DNA of 64,000 bases, taken from Torymus aiolomorphi. Its lineage: Eukaryota > Arthropoda > Insecta > Hymenoptera > Torymidae. Of this stretch, positions 56,391 through 64,000 are shown piece by piece. The notes beneath the pieces are model-generated. The model was not told the origin of the DNA, did no database searches, and saw only the letters and a list, made by a program, of their open reading frames with translations. Position 1 is the stretch's first letter, and the number at the start of each line of letters is the position of its first letter. The translations under genes were made by a program, and so were the position numbers. The DNA lies in the NCBI GenBank assembly GCA_036365515.1, contig CM070874.1, positions 114,931,235 to 114,995,234 on the forward strand, written 5' to 3'.

Positions 56391-56977
56391 TAGCGTTTTA
56401 ACATAGAATTTAACATAGTCTCACCGCACAAAATAAAGTATTAAATTTTAAATATTGGAATTAAAAATTAATTTAAGGAATCAGTAAATTTTGTTTGTCT
56501 GCCGAAATTCTCTGTGTAGATTTTATTTGTGTAGAATTTTATTATATTTTAAAGCTTGTGCACTATTGTTGTGTACAAAATACTTGTAAGTACACATGTA
56601 TACGATATCGCCGAAAGTTGTCGATTAAATTCACATACTTAATTATAGATAGTTTTTAATCAATTACATAAAATTTGATCTGAATTGAGCACCTGGAAAC
56701 GAAAAGGGACATACCGCGATTTTGCAGAAAAAGTATTCTCCAACGATCCGAATTTGTAAATTGAGCAAATCTCGTTTTTTAAAAAACAGGCATATAAAGA
56801 AATGAAATACGCATTTTTCTGTGAAGAAATCAAATTTTCATCTTTATTAGTTTTGTTAAAAATTCCAATAAACGTTTTTTTTTTTTGCAAAAAAAAGTTT
56901 AATGTAATTTTCTGTTCAACTCGCCAGAACTTCGTTGAAATCATTTTTTTACTCAATAAATTTGGAGTATTAGGAAT
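56391..56977. other. AT-rich sequence bordering the BEL element
   Basis: Unremarkable AT-rich DNA. The last bases ggaat (56973-56977) are the left half of a possible 5-bp target duplication whose partner lies outside the window. Confidence 0.45.
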
Positions 56978-57508
56978 TGTTCGGGACACGTCGAAAAATA
57001 AGAGGAGACTTTTTATTTTGTGTGGAAAGCTTGAATGTATATTTTTTCTTGTTTTAAGTTAGTTTTTGTAAGTACAATCGTAATGCAAGCGATGCGTTCT
57101 CGTTAACGTCAGAACGCAGAATGAATCGTTCTCTTTTTCGTTCTAACTCCAAACGACCCCGTAGCTTAGCAACGCGATTCAATTTTACTTCGAATCTTTT
57201 AAACGTATATATACGTATGTATTCTTTGTAATGTTCCCCGAATGCCAAACGCCCACGGGTCCACCTCTACGTTTACCGTGTCGTGGTCCTTCCTTTTATT
57301 GACAAAGTCAGTGGAAGGATAAGATGTGTCCCCGAAAACCACTGGTTTTCGTGATCACGGCTTATTAGCGCGTTAACCTCTGCGTTAACCGCTAAGGGGG
57401 GAAATTACAGTGAATTTTTAAGTATAGTTATCAAATAGTGCTACGCCACAAAGTCGCTTAGAATCAAAACTAAAAAGAGTAGACATAAATGATTGAGATT
57501 TCGGAACA
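56978..57508 (-). repeat. 3' LTR of BEL element, 531 bp
   Basis: On the minus strand it starts TGTTCCGAAATC and ends CGTGTCCCGAACA. The ORFs overlapping its left end are shadows. Confidence 0.9.
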
Positions 57509-57523
57509 TTCCCCACCTCGTAC
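57509..57523 (-). promoter_or_regulatory. Polypurine tract of BEL element
   Basis: On the minus strand GTACGAGGTGGGGAA directly precedes the 3' LTR. It is the site for plus-strand DNA priming. Confidence 0.75.
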
Positions 57524-57528
57524 AAAAC

Positions 57529-60500
57529 TCAGATGTTTTGTACAGCCTCAGAAAGCTTTACTAATTTTCGACTTGGGCGTGTAAAAAACCCAGTAGCGGT
57601 TTTAAGTTCAACAATGCGTACTTCGCCGTCTTTGGCCGGAAAAATTCGTACGACAACCCCTTTTTTCCAATGGTTTCTTGGAGCTTGATTATCAATAATC
57701 AATACTAGATCGCCTTCTTTTAAGGGATCGTCCGATGTAAACCATTTCTTACGTGTCAATAATAAAGGCAAATATTCCCGGACCCAACGACGCCAAAATG
57801 CATTGGCGAAAAATTGTGCTATGCGCCATTGTTTTTTTGTACATATTTCAGCGTTGGATTGACATAAATTAATAGTAGCGGAAGACGTTCCAATCAAGAA
57901 ATGGTTCGGAGTTAGCGCTTCTTTTTCTTGTGGTTCGCATGATACAATAGTTAACGGACGCGAATTTACACTATGTTCGATTTCGGCGAGTACAGTCAAG
58001 AGAGTTTCTTCTTTCGGAGCGTGCTCTTTTAAAATCACATGTAGCGATTCTTTTACGGATCGAATCAATCTCTCCCACGCACCCCCCATATGCGAGGCTG
58101 TGGGAGGGTTAAAGCGCCACTCAAAATTATTTCGTAGTGCAAAATTTACTTGTTTTTGTTTTTGTAATTTACCTATAGCCTCCCTTAATTCCAAATTTGC
58201 TCCCTTAAAATTAGTCCCATTATCGGAAATAATTACTCGAGGAAAACCCCTTCTCGCCGCAAATCTTTGTATAGCCATTATTGCCGAGTCAGTACTTAGG
58301 CTGTGAGCAAGCTCAAGATGAATAGCTCTTATAGAAAGACAAGTAAATAAAACACCCCATCTTTTCTCTCTCCTTCTCCCAACTTTAACCATCAGAGGCC
58401 CGAAATAATCAATCCCGCAAAAATTAAAAGGACGAAAACGATAACCTAGTCGCGCATCTGGGAGTTGAGCCATTTTCGGACTGTTTGGAAGACCCCGAAT
58501 AATTTTGCAGGTAATACATTTACTAATAATACTTCGCAGCATTTTTCGTAAACTTAAAATCCAAAACTTTTGCTGTAATTCATTTATAATAGTTTCAAAA
58601 TTTTTATGATAAAATTTTTCGTGATAATATTTTAATATTAATTGAGTCACGGGGTGTTTTGCGTCTAAAATCAACGGCTGAAATTTTTCTTGATTTTCGG
58701 GTAAGTATTCAATGCGCCCGTTTACACGCAAAAACTCGTTTTCATCTAAAAACGGTGATACTTTTATTAAACGGCTGTCCTTTGCAATTATTTTCTTTGA
58801 TTTCAATAATGTAATTTCCTTTAAAAATGAATCTTTTTGAACCTCTTTTACCCACAACTCAAAAGCCAAATTTTGTCGTTCTAATTCCGAGACGTTATTA
58901 TTTTTTAAAAAACTTATCTTTAGCTTCTAGCAACCGCGATGTAGTTCTTAATAAACGAGACCATGAAGAAAATTTTGAAAAATCGGGCAAAAAAGTAGGT
59001 GTAAAATTAGCTTGCAGAGTACATACGTTTCCTTTATTAATTTTCTCATTCGGGGTATGATTGATACTTTGTGAAATATTATTAGCAACAGGCCATAAAT
59101 GCTCATTTTCGCGTAAGAATGGCGGGCCTAAAAACCAACGACTATTATTTTGAATCGCGTCTGGGGCTTTTCTCGTAGCATCATCTGCAGGATTATCTTT
59201 CGTGGGTACCCAACGCCATTCTTTTACATCAGTTTCTTCGCCTATCTCGCCTAATCTATTCATTACATAAGTCTTATATGTGCGAGGATCTGTTTTTAAC
59301 CATTGCAAAACGGTTTGTGAGTCTGACCAAAAAATGCGACGCTCAAAATTTATACTATGTTCCTGAGCAACGAGCTTAGCTAGTCGTACACCCAAAACTG
59401 CTGCTTGCAACTCTAAACGTGGGATGGTAATGGGTTTCAAAGGAGCTACTCTGCTTTTAGCGATAATTATTGACGTATGAAAGTTTCCGTTTTTCAATTT
59501 AAAACGCCAATATGCTACGGCTGCGTAAGCATTCTCGCTCGCGTCGCAAAATACGTGTAACTCAGTTTCGTTAATATCATTATTATTTAACTTATAGCAT
59601 CTCGGGATTTTACACTGACTAATCAATTTAAGCTCATCTAACCAAACTATCCAACAATTATAATCCTTCTCAGTCAATTTATCGTCCCAACTAATACCGC
59701 TTTTCCAAATATTTTGCATTAAAATACGAGCTTGAATTATAAAAGGAGCCAATAAACCGAGAGGATCGAACACAGACATTACAATGCTTAACACTTCGCG
59801 CTTACTAGGAACTCGATTACCATTCATCAAATCTAAAGGAATTTTAGCATTCTCTATTTTAAACGTAAGCTCGTCCGCGTCTGTTAACCACTGTAAACCT
59901 AAAATACGCTCTGGCTTCTCTATTATTTCCCCAATTTTTATCGAATTTTCTGTGACATTTTTATCTGAGAAGGTATTTTGAATTTCTATATTATTACTAG
60001 CAAAAAGAGTGCATTTCCCAATTGGCAGCTTTGTTAATTAAAATAACTTGTTTAATTAGCCCTTTTGCCTGTTGTACTGACTCGCAACTTTCTAAGTAAT
60101 CGTCCATATAGAAGCTATTTTTAATGCTATTTACTGCTTTTGGATACAAAGATTCGAAGCTTTCGGCATTTTTGTCCTTTATGTATAAAGCTACGCACGG
60201 CGAAGATTTAGCACCAAAAAGAACGGAAGACATCACATACTCTTGCGGCTGAATCGATCGATTATTCGCGCGCCAAAGAAAACGCTGAGCATCTCGATCT
60301 TGAGATCGAATTTTGATTTTCAAAAACATGTCACGCAAATCTCCTTTGAAAGCTACTCTCTCTTGCCTGAATCGCATCAATACGCCTAATAAATTTTTTA
60401 ATAAATCAGGGCCTGAAAGTAACAAGTCATTAAAACTTGTCTGACTGCTCTTAGCTGCCGCATCAAAAACTATTCTAACCCGGCCTGGTTTGTTGATGTT

Positions 60501-61414
60501 TGTTACACCAAAATGTGGCAGATACCAGATTTTGTTTTGAGGCGGATCATTGACTTTTTAGCAAAACCATTATTGATAAATCTATCCATTTCTTTAATAT
60601 ACGTGTTCGCATAATTTGTATCGCGATCAAATTTTCGCTCTAAAAGTTTTAGTCTATTCAGCGCGTTTTCTCGACTACTCGGAATCAATATATCGTCATC
60701 CTTCCACAACAGACCGACTTGCCACTCGTTATTTATTCTGAGACTAGTGTTGTTTAAAATACTAAGTGCTCTTTTATCCTCGGGTTTCACACGTAATTTC
60801 GTGGAGACTCCCAAAGCGTCTAATTCAAAATGATTTAAAATTAAATTATCAAGTTTGTCAAATTCGGAATAACTATTTTCCTCAGATAAAGTTGTAAAAA
60901 TCGGCAATATTTTTTCATTAGATTTCCCATGTATTGACCATCCCAATAAACAATGAGAAACAACAAGGTCGGAAAAACTCATTTCTTTTACTTTTCTACT
61001 CACGATTAAATTACAATGATCCTGCCCTATTAACATATCTGGTATCGCTCTAAACGGTTGTATCCTTATGCCAGTTTCATTTTCACATAATTGTGTTAGT
61101 TTGCGTGGTAACTCTTGTATTGGAAGGGCTAAATTTTTGACGATATAAACATTTCTCAAACTGTAAGAAGCAGTAGGAGTGTTGACATTAAAATGTACCT
61201 TTTTTGAAGCTATAGCCACAGGCTCTACTTGGCTAATGGCTTTTAGAGAAATATTAGCGGTAAAGGTTTTTAAACTAAGATTTTTTACTAGATTTTCATT
61301 TATGATTGAAACTGCTGAGCCCTCGTCTAAAAATGCGTAAATATATTTAGTACTTTTTAAGCCAACTACTTCTACTGGTACAATTTTAAAGTATATTTTC
61401 GCATTAGAATCTAG
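57529..61414 (-). pseudogene. BEL/Pao pol: protease, RT, RNase H, integrase; three frameshifts
   Basis: Follows the gag stop in the same frame. Aspartic protease: AFLDEGSAVS, where D-E-G replaces the usual D-S/T-G; this variant also occurs in BEL/Pao relatives. DMLIGQDH is the second protease signature. After a shift near 60535 the RT reads VAFKGDLRDMFLKIKI and SFYMDDYLES (YMDD box). A second shift near 59995 leads to DPLGLLAPFIIQARILMQ and RNase H-like LHVFCDASENAYAAVAYW. A third shift in an A/T run near 58885 leads to the integrase. The integrase has an HHCC zinc motif (HEKFYHKN ... CITC) and the catalytic D-D-E: FCGIDYFGP, ISDNGTNF, MGGAWERL. The shifts make it non-functional as read. Confidence 0.9.
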
Positions 61415-63763
61415 TCACAAAGGATTGTTTGTTAAAACCATTTTCGATACTGCATTTGATGAAGCTACTGCTGGTAATGATTTTTTCGAGTCGCTTTTCG
61501 TTTCGATGTGAGAGAGTGACTGATTTGTAGGCATAAAATGTAATAAAGTGTGATGTCGTCGCCCACATTTTTCACAGATTTTTTCGCTGCATTCACCTCG
61601 TAAATGATTTTGCTTTAAACAATTGTAGCACAACTTTAGCTTACGTACAATTTTCCATCGTTCCTGTCTCGATTCTCTCATAAAATCGCGACACAACGAT
61701 ATCGTATGATTAATGCGACCACAAAATGCGCATTTCAGAACATTAGAACCATCTTTATTTATTTCATCGACAATTTGTGGTTCGTGTGCTTGCAACGAAA
61801 AAACTGCTTTTTGATTTGCATTTGGGACGCGAGACGATTTAGTCTTTCGCTCGTTGACATTTTTCTCATCTCCATGTAAACCAATAATACCTATCTTTGA
61901 GGCAACTTTAGATTCTTTAAGCATATAGGCAGCTAGTTTCTCTAGATCTGAAATTTCGTCACTCTCTCCATCTGCATAACGAGCAAAATCTTGCCACATA
62001 GATTCTGGAACCTTCCTCAAAATATCTTGCAATAATTCGGGACTATTCAAATAAGCAGTACTTCCTAAAGATTTTAATGCGGTGACTGAATTTGCTACTT
62101 TTGAGGAAAATCCCACTAAATCCATTTTGCTCGACTGAACCCTATCTAACTGTCTTAAACCACTCACAATTTTTTCTAAAATGACGCGGCGATCTCCAAA
62201 GCACCTCTCTAAAGTGGACATAATCTCTTGCGCAGTACTACCTGACGCAAACAAAGTACTCGTAGCATCACGCGCTTCATCTTTCAATGAATCAAATAAC
62301 CTAAATACGTTTTCTTCTTCAGAATACTCTCCTAACTTCGTTGAAAGATCAAAAGCTCGCTTAAAACGCATCCAATGTAATGGATTTCCTGAAAATTCAG
62401 GTAATTTTTTAGCCGACGTCATTCGATTAAGGTAGCGCGGATTTTCACAAACAGATCTACTTTGAAACGCGAGCAACGTATTTTCTAATACACGTGAAAG
62501 TCTATCAAATGAATCGGCTGTGTTTAAAGGAGCATTTGATCGTTCATTATTAGCGCAATCGATTACTTGCGACGCAGGTATGTGATCGCCGTGGCCTGCA
62601 AAATTATGTGTAGATGATCCAACGGGGACAGGATCTTGAAGATGATCGTAAAGCTCGTCGTCATGAAAGCTCTCGTATTCAGCTGCAGCAGAAGCAGCCG
62701 CCGTAAAGTTGTCGTCTGTTGGTGTGGGCTCACGTTGATACCCGGCTGGAGCTGTGTGCAAAAGTCGCACCGATTGTTGTCGACCAGGAAACGAGGTTGG
62801 GCGAGCCGATGGAAAGGGCTCATATGCCGATGAAAGGTTAGGTCGGAAACCCGCTGTTTCGGCGCGTACTGCGTACGAAGCTTGCAGGTGTTCGTGGGAT
62901 GTCGGCGCGGACACCTCTGGAAAGTCGTCATTTGGCAGTGGCGGCGCATCGCGATATCCCACAGCCGTGTGAGAGCGCGAGGCGCGCAGAGCTTGCACGC
63001 GCTGCACAGTCGTTGATGTGATCTCGCGTAGACCCGTGGTTGAATGAGAGCGCGAAGCGCGCAGAGCTTGCGCGTGGACTGCTTCGGAGATGTGTGCCGT
63101 TGGTGCACGTTGTGAAGATCGTGATGCGGCAGTTGCCAACATAACCTCGTCTGACGATGGCGACAGGTTTACAAGACCTCCAGCTGCATATGCGCTCGAG
63201 GCGCGCAGAGTTTGCGAACGCCGAGTAGCCACCTCGGTTGTTGCAGACACTCTGGGAAGTAGCTGGCCTTGAAGACGAATCGTAGTAGGGCGTGGTATAC
63301 GCGACGTTTGCGTACGCTGAGCACGCATAAAATGCTCTCGTGAAGCCGTCTCGTCAATCGCCAACTGCTTCCGCCGAGGACCGGTGGCAGCAAAGTGTAT
63401 CGCGCGCGATCCCATAAGCGCATCGTTTTCGTCTGATGGTGGCTCGAGAGCTTGACCCAAGTCGATAGCATTAGAACGCGTCTCGCGGCCACGTCGAATA
63501 TTTGAATTTCTTTGGCGGTTACCTGAAACGATAATCGGAGCGGGCGCGGCGTCGTCGTAAGCGGCACGCATCATTGGTGCATATTGAGCCTCGCTTCCAT
63601 CCTCAGCAACCTCTTCGTGCTGCGGCGGTAATAACGGCCTGGTTCTAGAGCGAGTCACTCGTTCTTGGCCTTCTTCTGGCGATGAAGGCGGCACATCGTT
63701 CAAACGGCGAGGTTTCTTTGCGGCAGGACCTCCTGCCTTTTTCACCGTTCGCTTTCTCGGCAT
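61415..63763 (-). CDS. BEL/Pao gag, 782 aa, intact, ending in UGA-CUA
   Basis: ATG at 63763. Residues 1-40 are basic (MPRKRTVKKAGGPAAKK), possibly nuclear-targeting or RNA-binding. Residues ~130-340 carry four to five loose repeats of the type QALRASRSHSTTGL. The DUF1759 region at ~440-560 reads LPEFSGNPLHWMRFKRAFDL and ERCFGDRRVI. Three zinc knuckles near the C-terminus are CAFCGRINHTISLC, CYNCLKQNHLRGEC and CEKCGRRHHTLLH. It forms the retrotransposon particle and packages its RNA. The stop TGA (61417-61415) is followed by CTA and the protease continues in the same frame, so read-through could make Gag-Pol. Confidence 0.92.
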   Translation of the reverse strand: MPRKRTVKKAGGPAAKKPRRLNDVPPSSPEEGQERVTRSRTRPLLPPQHEEVAEDGSEAQYAPMMRAAYDDAAPAPIIVSGNRQRNSNIRRGRETRSNAIDLGQALEPPSDENDALMGSRAIHFAATGPRRKQLAIDETASREHFMRAQRTQTSRIPRPTTIRLQGQLLPRVSATTEVATRRSQTLRASSAYAAGGLVNLSPSSDEVMLATAASRSSQRAPTAHISEAVHAQALRASRSHSTTGLREITSTTVQRVQALRASRSHTAVGYRDAPPLPNDDFPEVSAPTSHEHLQASYAVRAETAGFRPNLSSAYEPFPSARPTSFPGRQQSVRLLHTAPAGYQREPTPTDDNFTAAASAAAEYESFHDDELYDHLQDPVPVGSSTHNFAGHGDHIPASQVIDCANNERSNAPLNTADSFDRLSRVLENTLLAFQSRSVCENPRYLNRMTSAKKLPEFSGNPLHWMRFKRAFDLSTKLGEYSEEENVFRLFDSLKDEARDATSTLFASGSTAQEIMSTLERCFGDRRVILEKIVSGLRQLDRVQSSKMDLVGFSSKVANSVTALKSLGSTAYLNSPELLQDILRKVPESMWQDFARYADGESDEISDLEKLAAYMLKESKVASKIGIIGLHGDEKNVNERKTKSSRVPNANQKAVFSLQAHEPQIVDEINKDGSNVLKCAFCGRINHTISLCRDFMRESRQERWKIVRKLKLCYNCLKQNHLRGECSEKICEKCGRRHHTLLHFMPTNQSLSHIETKSDSKKSLPAVASSNAVSKMVLTNNPL

Positions 63764-63830
63764 TCTAGACGTACGCCTTCGCCGCAGTGCTTTTCCTTCT
63801 TCTCGTCTCTCTTATTTCTTGAGTTAAAAT

Positions 63831-63848
63831 GCCCCACGTTGGGCGCCA
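63831..63848 (-). promoter_or_regulatory. Primer-binding site, tRNA-Lys type
   Basis: On the minus strand TGGCGCCCAACGTGGGGC lies three bases after the 5' LTR. It is complementary to the 3' end of a tRNA-Lys (the Lys1,2 type known from retroviral primer sites). Primes minus-strand DNA synthesis. Confidence 0.85.
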
Positions 63849-63851
63849 AAT

Positions 63852-64000
63852 TGTTCGGGACACGTCGAAAAATAAGAGGAGACTTTTTATTTTGTGTGGA
63901 AAGCTTGAATGTATATTTTTTCTTGTTTTAAGTTAGTTTTTGTAAGTACAATCGTAATGCAAGCGATGCGTTCTCGTTAACGTCAGAACGCAGAATGAAT
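63852..64000 (-). repeat. 5' LTR of BEL element, partial
   Basis: Its 149 bases match 56978-57126 without difference; the rest lies beyond the window. Confidence 0.9.

Larger units (their letters stand above)
56978..64000 (-). mobile_element. BEL/Pao LTR retrotransposon, minus strand, 5' LTR cut by window end
   Basis: 3' LTR at 56978-57508, then polypurine tract, pol, gag, primer site, and the first 149 bp seen of the 5' LTR at 63852-64000. That 149 bp is identical between LTRs by reading, so the insertion is recent. The domain order gag, protease, RT, RNase H, integrase is BEL/Pao. No envelope gene is present. Confidence 0.95.

Overview
The window is arthropod genomic DNA, most likely from an insect and possibly a hymenopteran. 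That assignment is inference from AT-rich intergenic sequence, long CA microsatellites, a single-exon F-box gene, and the mix of mobile elements (Transib, mariner, CACTG-ended CMC, BEL/Pao, Penelope-like, LINE). No bacterial operons, CRISPR arrays or rRNA genes are present. The only recognisable host-type protein gene is an F-box/LRR gene at 5.7-6.8 kb, and it carries a frameshift. Nearly everything else is mobile DNA, often nested, or non-coding sequence.

Layout, left arm: 0-5.1 kb is a decayed LINE inserted in a ~150-bp tandem repeat. 5.7-6.8 kb is the F-box gene. 8.3-11.3 kb holds a Helitron-like repeat with a CA tract, an inverted array of the same ~150-bp repeat, and a perfectly delimited TTAA fold-back element inside that array. 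11.9-14.7 kb is an intron-containing, decayed Transib (RAG1-type) transposase gene interrupted by a cluster of hairpins. 14.7-15.9 kb is another Helitron-like repeat.

Middle: a non-autonomous element with a short BEL-like gag gene occurs twice in opposite orientation, at about 15.9-28.3 kb (copy L) and 38.8-48.3 kb (copy R). Each copy was split by different later insertions, so each gives the empty site for the other. Copy L took a 504-bp solo LTR, a mariner, and a Penelope-like element that itself contains a second Penelope-like element; both carry hammerhead ribozyme motifs. Copy R took a ~6-kb CMC transposon with two genes, a transposase and a multi-exon SAM-like accessory gene. Between the copies and to the right (31-38 kb and 48.5-55.4 kb) is apparently non-coding DNA with about ten GC-rich islands. 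Each island is flanked by C-rich sequence on the left and G-rich sequence on the right. Two short CACTG-ended elements in or next to these regions carry an internal tRNA-like pol III unit.

Right end: 57.0-64.0 kb is a young BEL/Pao LTR retrotransposon on the minus strand. It has a tRNA-Lys type primer site, an intact gag separated from an in-frame protease by a UGA-CUA stop, and a pol broken by about three frameshifts. Its 5' LTR runs off the window.

Most notable: (1) a family of large hairpins whose two arms match each other but differ between copies, sharing a GAGCGAAGCGAG-like apex; (2) CACTG-ended elements carrying tRNA-like units; (3) GC islands with same-direction skew flips; (4) a fully spliceable accessory gene in the CMC element; (5) a leaky-stop sequence between gag and pol of the BEL element.
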